64,000 bases of DNA from an uncultured Schlesneria sp. (lineage in GTDB: Bacteria; Planctomycetota; Planctomycetia; Planctomycetales; Planctomycetaceae): assembly GCA_903904835.1 (NCBI GenBank), contig CAIVEI010000146.1, forward strand, positions 1 through 64,000, in the 5' to 3' direction. A program made the translations under genes and the position numbers. Shown here in pieces: positions 30,993-39,209 of the stretch. The first letter of the stretch is position 1; each line of letters begins with the position of its first letter. The notes beneath the pieces were generated by a model that was not told the DNA's origin, did no database searches, and saw nothing but the letters and a program-made list of their open reading frames with translations.

Positions 30993-31403
30993 TCAATTCG
31001 GGTGAACCCATTCTGTTGTACCATCATCCCAATTCTCCTTTTTCCAGATTGGGACCGAGACTTTTAATTCATCGATCAAGAACTGGCCTGCTTCAAAGGC
31101 CTGTTTTCGATGAGGGCAACTGACGGCAATCGCGACGCTGATGTCGCCGAGTTCCAGATGACCTAATCGATGCATAATTGCAACTCGATCAATGGGCCAT
31201 CTGGATCTGGCCTGGGACTCAAGCTCGGCAAGCTTGGCTTCGGCCATTTGTGGATAACCTTCGTATTCCAGTGCCATCGTTCGACGACCTTCAGTCATTT
31301 CCCGCACGGTTCCTAGAAACAGCACGACGGCCCCTGATTGCGACGACCGAACTGATTCGGTCAAGGCATGATAATCGATCGGTGCATTTGTCATTGCGAT
31401 CAT
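30993..31403 (-). CDS. moaE: Molybdopterin synthase catalytic subunit
   Basis: The large subunit of molybdopterin synthase, which transfers sulfur from thiocarboxylated MoaD to precursor Z (cPMP). It has 136 residues, close to the family norm. VLFLGTVREMTEGRRTMALEYEG-type residues (GAVVLFLGTVR, LEYEGYP), HRLGHLELGD, CPHRKQAFEA and PIWKKENW with the active lysines are all present. Starts at 31403 and 31394 are both open. moaD lies upstream on the same strand, separated by 266 bp of repeat-like DNA. Confidence 0.93.
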   Translation of the reverse strand: MIAMTNAPIDYHALTESVRSSQSGAVVLFLGTVREMTEGRRTMALEYEGYPQMAEAKLAELESQARSRWPIDRVAIMHRLGHLELGDISVAIAVSCPHRKQAFEAGQFLIDELKVSVPIWKKENWDDGTTEWVHPN

Positions 31404-31669
31404 ATTCAGGCCGATTCCTCACAAAGCTGATGGAAATTCTTTTTTAGGCGAAATACGTCTTGTGGGACCTGTTTTGCTTAGGGCAAACAAATTTTCCAAA
31501 CCAGAGGTTTGATTAGGGCAATTTTTGCATTGCTGTCTTCCGGCCCAACGGGCCAGCGGAAAGTTGAAGGAACCTTTAACGAACCACAAATCGTGTATTT
31601 GCGCTGCATCAAACACGATTGTTACTGGCAATGAAATTAAGCATCCGCCCTCCCAAAAGCCAGAATACC
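31404..31669. repeat. Repeat-like spacer between moaD and moaE
   Basis: This 266-bp stretch contains three small hairpins: AAACC-AGA-GGTTT near 31498, TTCC/GGCCC with GGGCC/GGAA at 31538-31561 (bulged), and AATCGTGT (31590-31597) with ACACGATT (31614-31621). An open frame crosses it but looks like translated repeat, with no ribosome-binding site. Such spacers between moaD and moaE are unusual; I treat the region as noncoding repetitive DNA. Confidence 0.5.
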
Positions 31670-31912
31670 CTATCCTCCACTGACCGGTGGAAAACAGGCG
31701 ACTTCATCGCTTGTTTTTATGGGCGCATCATCTGCCGCATAGTCATTATTCACCGCAACCAGCAGTCGCGAAATCATCGGTTGTAAATCGGGATGCTTTT
31801 CCACAAGCACCCGTTTCAACTGCAAAACAGTCTGCCCGTCCGTCCAGTGAACCTCTGCAACCGGACTTCCAACGACTTCGCGAGCTTTCGCGAAAAGCTT
31901 GACTTGTAACAT
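31670..31912 (-). CDS. moaD: Molybdopterin synthase sulfur carrier subunit
   Basis: A ubiquitin-fold protein of 80 residues (MoaD/ThiS family). The essential C-terminal Gly-Gly is present in FPPVSGG, where adenylation and thiocarboxylation occur before sulfur transfer by MoaE. MLQVKLFAKAREVVG at the start and VNNDYAADDAPI in the middle fit the family. It begins 22 bp after the Hsp70-like gene on the same strand, so those two are probably co-transcribed, although no functional link is known. Confidence 0.92.
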   Translation of the reverse strand: MLQVKLFAKAREVVGSPVAEVHWTDGQTVLQLKRVLVEKHPDLQPMISRLLVAVNNDYAADDAPIKTSDEVACFPPVSGG

Positions 31913-31934
31913 GGCGACCTGATTTCCACCCGGC

Positions 31935-34900
31935 TTAAAGTATTCTTAATCCCTTTGGTAGCGAATCACCTAAGATCAGTGATTCGTCTTCCGTTTCAAG
32001 GTTGGTAACCTGAAAAACCAATTCGCGATAGTGGCTTGCAACGGCAGCTCGTTCCATGGACTTAAGAACATGACTCCGTGTCGATTCATCGATATCCCGG
32101 TAGCGATCACCGGTCTTTCTGGCAAGTTGCATGGCGGCGAATGCGACCAGATGTTCGGTGAAATCGTGTTTCACAAGTCCCATTAACCATCGTGATGCCA
32201 TGTCCGCTGGAACGACCGTATTTAAAGGTCCGTAAACCGGACGACGTGCACCGACTCGACCGAGTGACCAATAGCCGGACGGACGTAACGCCGCGAACTT
32301 GGGCTTTTCCAACATTTCCAGCAACAGATCGCCCAGTTCTCGCTTCATTGCGATCGGAAGAAGCTCGCACGCACCCAGCAGCCGAATCAGTTCTGCGGAT
32401 TCATGCGTATTGCTTCCGAAATCCACACTCTTCCCCTTTGATCCCGGTTGTCGGACGGCTTGTCTGAGCTGGCTGATCAGTGGGGCCGACAACGCTTGTT
32501 GTTGTCCGGCCGTCAGCCCCCCCGCGATCCTTCGCCAAAGGATATACCATTCGGCGCGACAGGCTGTGGTCGCGAATGCCAGATTGGTCTGAAGCAGTTT
32601 CCATGTTTCGTTACACCGCCAGTCATCAACCGCCAGGCCATAGCCGGGCCTTAACGAGTACCCCACCAGATTCAGCCACCGGGCTTCGTGCTGAGCACTC
32701 ATCTTCCGACCCGGCTCACACTCGATCAACACTTCCCACAATTGCCGCAACAGAGACGTTGGCCACTCCTCACGATCAAGCGCCAAAACCTCCACGAGAT
32801 TTTTAACAACAGTCGCCGCCGCCGCCACAGGCGGTTGATGCGCGTCGCGAGACGGGTTGGGTATTGGAATATCTTTCGCGCGTTGTGGGCTTTTAAATTT
32901 TTCGATACCGACTGCTGCTTCAGCAGTCGGTGTCGAAAACGTATTGATGATGACATTTCGTGCTGATTGAATGACATCGTCGTCAAACAATCCCTGGCGT
33001 TCACCTGACGCGTCATGTGCTGACACATCGGTTTGTGTTGCTGATCGTACATCGAACAGGAGTTTCCAGGAACGTTTGCCATCTACCTCGCTGCACCAGA
33101 GGTCGAGCGTGCCGATTTCCGTGAGCTTGGCCTTCAGGATCACGGCCACCGAGGCCGCCTCTTTCGACTTGCCGGTCTTGAGGACCGTTCGGATCGGCGG
33201 CAATGACTTGATCTGTTCGGGATCAATCGGGATCAAGTCACCTGGCCGATCCGTCAATCGGGTACTCGAAACGTACAAAGGAAATTCAATCGGTTGTGAA
33301 ACGAGCAAATGAAACTTATGACGACTCAGATCGATTTCTTGCCCTGGCTCAATCCCAGCAGGAACAAGGCACAATGCCGAATGTCCTGAGACTTCAGAAT
33401 TGGACGGCTGATCGCTTGATGATCCGTCAATCGTCGACGATTCCAGGTCCGCAGCAGAACCTTCAACCCCGATGTAATAAGACCTGGCCAGCCCGGCATT
33501 GATGCGGACCCCAACACCGCGCCGCACCATTCCGTAATACGCAGCTCCTCGTGCCACAGCAAGATCCAGCCGCTCATTATCAAGCACGATCGGCGACCAG
33601 TTCGGATCACTGACGCGGAACCAGCGTTCCAAGGCTCGAATCAATCGATCCCGCAAAACCGGCGAAGCAAACACCCCCCCATTAAACAAAACCGCCGCCG
33701 CCACAGGCGGTTCATGCGCGATGAGAGATGGGTTCAGAATAGGGTGATCGCTTGCGCGTTGCGGCTCTTCTGGAGAGACTGACTTCTTTGGTGGGGTGTT
33801 GGACGTTGCGACTTGCTGGCTTGGTGATGGAACGGAACCCGCGATCAATTCGTCGTTTGCGGCAACGTCACGATGTGCTGACAGGAACGATGCCAGATAT
33901 TTTGTGATCGCTGGATCGGAGGCATACGGAAGACCAAACTCTTGGAATCCTGACTTTGAAGACAAGGGCTTCGTGTCGAGTGGCACATCTGGAAAGAAAC
34001 CATCGGCTAATAATGATTCAACTTCCTCGCGAGTCACCTGGATCTGGATCGAACCGCCGATCAGTTTGGAACCGCTGCCTGGCATGGTCAGTGTCCATTT
34101 TTCGGGGGCGTTTTCCCCCATCAACACTTCCTTCAATTGGCGGCAACTGCGAACTAATACACCCCACTGCCGTGGTTCGAGTTGCCCACCCGGTTTGATC
34201 CGATTTTCCAGGTGATGTGCCAGCGCAAGATCGAGGTTATCGCCGCCGAGGATCAGGTGGTCACCCACGGCAACTCGATGGAATTGGATTTTTCCGTCAG
34301 CACCGCTTCTCACCCGGATCAAGGTAAAGTCTGTTGTTCCTCCACCAACGTCGCATACCAGAATATTCTGACCCGGTGAAACAAGTTGTTCCCAGGTCTG
34401 AGCATGTTTATCGATCCAGGCGTAAAACGCGGCTTGAGGTTCTTCGATCAGCACGACACGATTCAGTCCCGCCTCTTTCGCGGCCTTAATCGTCAGCTCT
34501 CGAGCAACTTCGTCGAACGATGCCGGTAATGTCAGAACGAAGTCCTGATCGGCAAGCGGGTGTTCGGGAAATTGAGCATCCCAGGCGTGACGAAAATGCT
34601 CGAGATAACGGGCGCTAACCCTGACCGGTGAAAGTCGATCAACATCTTCAGCTCCTTGCCAGGGCAAGAGATCTGCTGTCCGATCGACTCCGTTATGGCA
34701 GAGCCACGACTTCGCCGAAGAAATCTGTCTTCCGGGAACGAGCGTACCATGTTCGCGAGCAAAATGTCCGACGGTGTAGTTTCCGGTTGCTGACCACGGT
34801 AGGTGTAGCGATTCGGCGGGAAATTCTCCGCTGGCCGGTTGATAGTGGAACGACGGCAAGGTTTCACGCGCTTCCACCAGACCAGGTGCCACCACCTGGG

Positions 34901-35027
34901 GGACCAGAAAAGTGTGGATGGTGCGTTTTTTTTCGGTCGTGTCTACGAACGCCATCGCGGAGTTCGTCGTCCCGAGATCGAGTCCGACGACATATCGGCT
35001 GGGTTGAGACGGATCTGCTGCGGTCAC
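31935..35027 (-). CDS. Hsp70-like ATPase with long C-terminal extension and inserted repeats
   Basis: A 1030-residue protein. The actin/Hsp70 ATPase fold is clear: VGLDLGTTNSAMAFVD (phosphate 1, about 13-28), LVCDVGGGTTDFTL (phosphate 2, about 222-235), VLFNGGVFASPVLRDRL (adenosine region, about 446-462). The usual DnaK substrate domain is not recognisable. The C-terminal approximately 280 residues resemble the DUF3731-type extension of bacterial Hsp70-like proteins. Residues about 420-445 and 713-738 are near-identical 26-residue insertions matching a DNA repeat. No DnaJ or GrpE gene is adjacent. Chaperone activity and client are unknown. moaD follows 22 bp later. Confidence 0.85.
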   Translation of the reverse strand: MTAADPSQPSRYVVGLDLGTTNSAMAFVDTTEKKRTIHTFLVPQVVAPGLVEARETLPSFHYQPASGEFPAESLHLPWSATGNYTVGHFAREHGTLVPGRQISSAKSWLCHNGVDRTADLLPWQGAEDVDRLSPVRVSARYLEHFRHAWDAQFPEHPLADQDFVLTLPASFDEVARELTIKAAKEAGLNRVVLIEEPQAAFYAWIDKHAQTWEQLVSPGQNILVCDVGGGTTDFTLIRVRSGADGKIQFHRVAVGDHLILGGDNLDLALAHHLENRIKPGGQLEPRQWGVLVRSCRQLKEVLMGENAPEKWTLTMPGSGSKLIGGSIQIQVTREEVESLLADGFFPDVPLDTKPLSSKSGFQEFGLPYASDPAITKYLASFLSAHRDVAANDELIAGSVPSPSQQVATSNTPPKKSVSPEEPQRASDHPILNPSLIAHEPPVAAAVLFNGGVFASPVLRDRLIRALERWFRVSDPNWSPIVLDNERLDLAVARGAAYYGMVRRGVGVRINAGLARSYYIGVEGSAADLESSTIDGSSSDQPSNSEVSGHSALCLVPAGIEPGQEIDLSRHKFHLLVSQPIEFPLYVSSTRLTDRPGDLIPIDPEQIKSLPPIRTVLKTGKSKEAASVAVILKAKLTEIGTLDLWCSEVDGKRSWKLLFDVRSATQTDVSAHDASGERQGLFDDDVIQSARNVIINTFSTPTAEAAVGIEKFKSPQRAKDIPIPNPSRDAHQPPVAAAATVVKNLVEVLALDREEWPTSLLRQLWEVLIECEPGRKMSAQHEARWLNLVGYSLRPGYGLAVDDWRCNETWKLLQTNLAFATTACRAEWYILWRRIAGGLTAGQQQALSAPLISQLRQAVRQPGSKGKSVDFGSNTHESAELIRLLGACELLPIAMKRELGDLLLEMLEKPKFAALRPSGYWSLGRVGARRPVYGPLNTVVPADMASRWLMGLVKHDFTEHLVAFAAMQLARKTGDRYRDIDESTRSHVLKSMERAAVASHYRELVFQVTNLETEDESLILGDSLPKGLRIL
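32814..32891. repeat. Intragenic repeat, copy B, inside the Hsp70-like gene
   Basis: A 78-bp unit 58/78 identical, without gaps, to 33693-33770, with the first 20 bases identical (CGCCGCCGCCACAGGCGGTT). Read in the gene's frame it gives a PQRAxDxPIxNPSxxAHxPPVAAA peptide at residues about 713-738. A CCGCC/GGCGG hairpin is part of it. Confidence 0.85.
32896..32936. repeat. 19-bp hairpin inside the Hsp70-like coding sequence
   Basis: Bases 32896-32914 pair with 32918-32936 around a CTT loop, 19 bp with a single T-G wobble (plus strand). The core is CCGACTGCTG/CAGCAGTCGG. It encodes residues about 697-711 (FSTPTAEAAVGIEKF region), directly next to intragenic repeat copy B, so both may belong to one inserted unit. 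Confidence 0.85.
33693..33770. repeat. Intragenic repeat, copy A, inside the Hsp70-like gene
   Basis: The partner of the unit at 32814-32891, in the same orientation and reading frame. It encodes residues about 420-445, just before the VLFNGGVF strand of the ATPase domain, so it lengthens a loop there and not a core element. It is preceded by a Ser/Pro-rich stretch that also looks like linker. Confidence 0.85.
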
Positions 35028-35208
35028 TGAACGTCTGGCCTTCTGTTTTTATTTGTCGATGAATAATTCGAGTAAATTGTTGTACCACAAGATTCATTCG
35101 CATTCTCTATTATCGCGAGACTCATCTCGCCGCAAAGTCGCCATTTCCACTAAACTGTCGGCTTGTTCGTCAAAGTCGGATGAACACGTTTGCAGCGGCA
35201 GGGAAGTC

Positions 35209-36105
35209 ATGAGTCTGATCAGATCTCAAATTGAAGGCGGACGCCGACCACTGGCGGTCGGAATCTGGTCCTTTCTCGTGATGTTGATGCCCATAACCGG
35301 GACGCACGTTTCTTCGGAGTTGTCGTTCTGGGTGTTGATTCTGGTCTCGTTGTTATGTTCAGCGGCAATTTTGATTGATGACGATAGACAGAGGCACGTG
35401 GGACCGAATTCGAGGTTCCGAGGAGATATTCCGGTAGCAATCTCGATCGTGATCGTTGCCTTATGGGCAATTTTTCTCGGCGAGAGAAGCCGACCGTTAG
35501 AATGTACCGGGTCAGCCATCGTGGGGCTTGTCCCCGTCGTGTTTGCCGCGATCTGGCGTACATCGCCTTCCGGACTTCCTGCAAAAGTCATCCTGGCGAC
35601 GGACCAAGCGGCCAACAATCGTTGCCAGTTCGAAACTGCAATTAAAGCCACACTGGAACGAACTGTCGCGCAGACTCGTAAAGCAGCGTCCACAGTTCCG
35701 TTCTCTCAGACGCCGTTGTCGATCCTGGACGAATTCTCTGAAAAACCCGATTGTGATTCATCGGATTTTGCACAGCCAGACGAAGTCACACAATGGTTGA
35801 CTCGGTCAAATACGACTGACGGAGAAATCATCGAAGGGGGTGTCCGAGTCGAATTCGCTGACCGGCAGCGAGATGTCACGGTTCATATTTCGTTCTGTCC
35901 CCCTTTTCATTCCGTTCCCACGATCGATTCGGAAGATCTCGACGGTAATGGACTCGAAATTCGGGTTGCCGCCGTGTTTCCGTTCGGAGCTCGGCTGACG
36001 GTTCGACGTTCGTCCGTTTCTAAATCGGAGGATCAGTCAAATTCGATCCGTTCAAGCCGAATTGGATTCGTCGCGATTTCCAGCAACGTTCAGCGAGTTG
36101 CATAA
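35209..36105 (+). CDS. Unknown membrane protein
   Basis: A 298-residue protein with about three to four hydrophobic segments in its first 125 residues (LAVGIWSFLVMLMPITGTHV, FWVLILVSLLCSAAILI, ISIVIVALWAIFL, AIVGLVPVVFAAIW) and a soluble C-terminal region of about 170 residues with predicted beta content (VRVEFADRQRDVTVHISF). GGGAAG 2-7 nt before the ATG at 35209 supports the start, though the spacing is short. I do not recognise the family. It stands alone, with a REPIN-like element 31 bp after its stop. Confidence 0.7.
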   Translation: MSLIRSQIEGGRRPLAVGIWSFLVMLMPITGTHVSSELSFWVLILVSLLCSAAILIDDDRQRHVGPNSRFRGDIPVAISIVIVALWAIFLGERSRPLECTGSAIVGLVPVVFAAIWRTSPSGLPAKVILATDQAANNRCQFETAIKATLERTVAQTRKAASTVPFSQTPLSILDEFSEKPDCDSSDFAQPDEVTQWLTRSNTTDGEIIEGGVRVEFADRQRDVTVHISFCPPFHSVPTIDSEDLDGNGLEIRVAAVFPFGARLTVRRSSVSKSEDQSNSIRSSRIGFVAISSNVQRVA

Positions 36106-36135
36106 TCGTTTGGCAAACTTCGAAATCAGAATTTT

Positions 36136-36229
36136 GTGCCGCTGCTTCGGAGTCCTCTGAGAAGCAGTGGCTTCTCCTCAACACCGGACGAAAAGTACTG
36201 CCTGATCGAGTCCGGTCAAGCAGAGGCAC
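36136..36229 (+). repeat. REPIN-like element, copy 3 (degenerate right arm)
   Basis: Ends GTGCC (36136-36140) and GGCAC (36225-36229). Arm 1 pairs 36140-36148 with 36161-36169 (one G-T wobble) around GGAGTCCTCTGA. The middle and right arms are recognisable but eroded (TACTGCCTGATC / GGTCAAGCAG). Located between an unknown membrane-protein gene and glnA, 31 bp beyond the former. Confidence 0.75.
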
Positions 36230-36358
36230 AAGAAGATTATTCCCAATCCTTGCCCAAAACGCATCAATCGACACTAATGGGTTCAATTGCTGGCATCTGA
36301 AAACCTGCCTGATTGCGCGGCAACTAAACGTCGCTCGGAATTCAACCAGCTTGCCTGA

Positions 36359-36374
36359 CGGCATTGGGTTTGCA
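36359..36374 (+). promoter_or_regulatory. Candidate sigma-54 (-24/-12) promoter of glnA
   Basis: GG (36360-36361), ten bases, then GC (36372-36373), reading CGGCATTGGGTTTGCA. This keeps GG-N10-GC, the CA after GG and TTGCA of the TGGCAC-N5-TTGCA consensus, but lacks the T before GG. It would place the start of transcription about 50 nt before the glnA start. glnA is a classic sigma-54 target in other bacteria; the single-site match is only suggestive. Confidence 0.35.
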
Positions 36375-36435
36375 TATCGTGGATCTGTAAACACTGATTT
36401 GAGTTGACCGCGAACGCTCTGCGGAGATTTTCCTC

Positions 36436-37857
36436 GTGCATGTTATGACCCCGCGTGAAGTTTTGGCATTGTGTCGGCAGAAAGATCTGCGTGCCGTAGA
36501 CCTTCGTTTTATGGATTTTCCCGGAACTCAAAAGCATTTCACGATTCCAGTGACTGTCTTGACGGAAAAGAGCTTTGAAGACGGGTTCAGTTTCGACGGT
36601 TCGTCAATCCGAGGCTGGCAGTCGATCAACGAGAGTGACATGCTCGTTGTTCCAGCAGCTTCGACCGCATTCGTCGATCCGTTCATGGCTCAAACATTGG
36701 TGATGACCTGCAACATTCAGGATCCGATCACTCGAGAGGATTATGCCAAAGATCCGCGCAATGTTGCCCGCAAAGCAGAAAATTACATGAAGCTGACGGG
36801 GTTGGCTGACACCGCCTTCTTTGGTCCTGAGGCGGAGTTCTTCGTTTTCGACGACGTCCGCTTCGACCAGAACGAGCACGAAGCCTATTATCACGTCGAC
36901 AGCATCGAAGGGCAGTGGAATCGCGGACGGAGCGAGGCAAATGGTAACAACGGATACAAAATCCGGCACAAAGAAGGCTATTTCCCCGTTCCGCCTACCG
37001 ACACACTGCAAGGTGTTCGAACCGAAATGATGCTGATGCTGCAAGATTGTGGCGTCGAAGTGGAAGCGCAGCACCACGAGGTCGCGTCTGGCGGCCAGTG
37101 CGAGATCGATATGAAATATGCATCATTGGTGAATACGGCGGACAATCTGCTGCTCTATAAATATATTGTGAAAAACGTCGCTGCACGACACGGGAAATCC
37201 GCGACTTTCATGCCTAAACCATTGTGGAATGATAATGGTTCGGGCTTGCACCTCCATTTTTCACTCTGGAAAAACGGTACAAATCTTTTTGCTGGTTCGG
37301 GATACGCTGGACTGTCAGACATCGCCATGCACGCAATCGGCGGAATCCTGAAGCATTCGGCCGCCTTGATGGCGATTTGCTGCCCGACCACCAACAGTTA
37401 CAAACGATTGATTCCCGGTTTTGAAGCACCGATCAACCTGACTTACAGCAGCCGCAACCGATCGGCAGCGATCCGGATTCCGGTTCACACGCCAAGTCCC
37501 GAAGATAAACGGTTTGAATTCCGCTGTCCCGACTCATCGTCGAACGGCTACCTGGCGATGTCGGCTGTGTTGATGGCGGCAATCGACGGAATTCAGCGGC
37601 GTATCGATCCCGGTCGTCCGCTCGATAAAGATATCTACGATCTGGCTCCGGAAGAGCTTAAGGATGTTCCCAAGACGCCCGCCTCTCTGGAGGAAGCACT
37701 GGCGGCATTGCGACGGGATCACGAATTTCTACTTCGCGGAGATGTTTTCACGGAGGATGTCATCGACACCTGGATCTGGTACAAAACAGAAAAGGAAGTC
37801 GACGCCCTGAGACAACGGCCCCATCCGTTTGAGTTCGCCATGTACTACGATATTTGA
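36436..37857 (+). CDS. glnA: Glutamine synthetase, type I
   Basis: The enzyme that makes glutamine from glutamate, ammonia and ATP; a dodecamer in the cytosol. It has about 470 residues. DGSSIRGWQSINESDM (N-terminal substrate loop), EAEFFVF (metal ligands), KPLWNDNGSGLHLHFSLW and NRSAAIRIP (ATP and glutamate binding), and FRCPDSSSNGYLA are present. KDIYDLAPEEL near the C-terminus contains the adenylylation-site tyrosine of the GSI-beta group. GTG at 36436 has GGAG 9 nt upstream; ATG at 36445 gives the family's usual MTPREV start. A candidate sigma-54 promoter lies upstream. Confidence 0.95.
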   Translation: MHVMTPREVLALCRQKDLRAVDLRFMDFPGTQKHFTIPVTVLTEKSFEDGFSFDGSSIRGWQSINESDMLVVPAASTAFVDPFMAQTLVMTCNIQDPITREDYAKDPRNVARKAENYMKLTGLADTAFFGPEAEFFVFDDVRFDQNEHEAYYHVDSIEGQWNRGRSEANGNNGYKIRHKEGYFPVPPTDTLQGVRTEMMLMLQDCGVEVEAQHHEVASGGQCEIDMKYASLVNTADNLLLYKYIVKNVAARHGKSATFMPKPLWNDNGSGLHLHFSLWKNGTNLFAGSGYAGLSDIAMHAIGGILKHSAALMAICCPTTNSYKRLIPGFEAPINLTYSSRNRSAAIRIPVHTPSPEDKRFEFRCPDSSSNGYLAMSAVLMAAIDGIQRRIDPGRPLDKDIYDLAPEELKDVPKTPASLEEALAALRRDHEFLLRGDVFTEDVIDTWIWYKTEKEVDALRQRPHPFEFAMYYDI

Positions 37858-37929
37858 GCGTTCAGCCGTGGTTTTTGTCGCGTTCGCTTTAGCGCCCCAA
37901 AGCAAACTGGACATTTATAAAGCGGATTC

Positions 37930-39162
37930 ATGACTGGACACCAAATCCAACAAGCCACGCTCAGCAATGGGCTGACGGTTCTTGTCGAAACGATGCCTGC
38001 GGTTCAATCAGCGGCATTTTCCTTATTAATTCCCGCCGGAAGTGCCTTCGATCCCGTTGGTCAAAACGGGATCGCCAACGCGCTGGCCGACTGGATCACG
38101 CGCGGCGCGGGTACAATGTCCAGTCGCGAACTGCTCTCGGCCTTTGACCGGCTGGGAATCCAGGCGCATGAATCCTCGTCGCTCCATCACCTGGCGATTG
38201 GTGGATCGTGCCTGGCTGGCAATCTTCCCGCTGCGTTAAAGCTTTACGGCGACGTGATCAAGCGACCGCAATTTAACGAAGAGGATTTCGAAGCGGTCAT
38301 GGCAGGCGTCGAACAGTCGCTACTCGGAATTGAAGACGACCCACGTCAAAAAGTGATGTTTGAACTGATCCGTCGCTGTTTTCCTTCACCCTGGGGGCAG
38401 CCCGCCGAGGGAACGTTGGCTGACCTGGAACGGATAATTCCGGATTCCGTTCGAGCCCAGTTTCAACGCTGTGTTCGACCAAAGGGTGCCATCCTGGGAA
38501 TCGCGGGGAACGTGACGTTGAATGAGATTCTGCCCGTACTGGAAGAGACCTATCACGACTGGACGGGCGCGAACGAGATCACATTGAAAACCGGTGACCG
38601 AGGTGCCTTTCGCGATCATATTGATCACGAATCAACCCAGACGCACATCGGCGTTGCCTATCCGGCGGTCGCGTACGGTGCCGAGAATTACTATCACGCG
38701 TGGGCTGCCGTCAATGTTTTGAGTGGCGGTATGAGCTGCCGTCTGTTTACAGAAGTCCGCGAGAAACGGGGACTTTGTTATTCGGTTTATGCGACATTGA
38801 ATTCACTGAAAGATCAGGGACAAGTCCTGTGCTACGCCGGAACGACCACCGAACGTGCACAAGAAACGCTCGATGTCCTGCTGAAAGAACTGAAACGTCT
38901 CGGCGATGGAATCGAAGAAGCGGAACTCAACCGCTGCAAAGCCCGAGCGAAAAGTTCGCTGATTATGGCTCAGGAATCGACCGGTGGTCGTGCCGGATCA
39001 TTGGCCCGCAACTGGTTCTACCTGAACCGCATTGTCACGCTCGACGAAGTCCGTTCGAAGATCGAAGCGCTCACCACCGATAGCGTGCTTGAGTACATCA
39101 AATCGCACCCGGCTCAGGATTTCACAATTCTGACTATTGGTGAAAAATCCCTTGTGGGGTAA
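37930..39162 (+). CDS. M16-family pseudo-protease (no zinc motif)
   Basis: A 410-residue protein with the two-lobed fold of pitrilysin/processing-peptidase-like M16B proteins. The HxxEH zinc motif is replaced: GIANALADW, with Asn50, Ala53 and Asp54 in place of His, Glu and His. The second-lobe arginine/tyrosine motif is kept (SCRLFTEVREKRGLCYSVYA, about 270-290). That combination is known from the non-catalytic subunits of M16B heterodimers, which need an active partner. None is in this window. AAAGCGG precedes the ATG at 37930. No signal peptide is evident. Confidence 0.85.
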   Translation: MTGHQIQQATLSNGLTVLVETMPAVQSAAFSLLIPAGSAFDPVGQNGIANALADWITRGAGTMSSRELLSAFDRLGIQAHESSSLHHLAIGGSCLAGNLPAALKLYGDVIKRPQFNEEDFEAVMAGVEQSLLGIEDDPRQKVMFELIRRCFPSPWGQPAEGTLADLERIIPDSVRAQFQRCVRPKGAILGIAGNVTLNEILPVLEETYHDWTGANEITLKTGDRGAFRDHIDHESTQTHIGVAYPAVAYGAENYYHAWAAVNVLSGGMSCRLFTEVREKRGLCYSVYATLNSLKDQGQVLCYAGTTTERAQETLDVLLKELKRLGDGIEEAELNRCKARAKSSLIMAQESTGGRAGSLARNWFYLNRIVTLDEVRSKIEALTTDSVLEYIKSHPAQDFTILTIGEKSLVG

Positions 39163-39209
39163 GCCGGCAAATGCGATCGGGTTTGCGGTCGTTGCTGGTC
39201 ATGTCGAGA

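Noticed and set aside
31419-31631. Minus-strand open frame between moaD and moaE
   Set aside because: No ribosome-binding site; its span is repeat-like DNA with several hairpins, so the frame is probably accidental.
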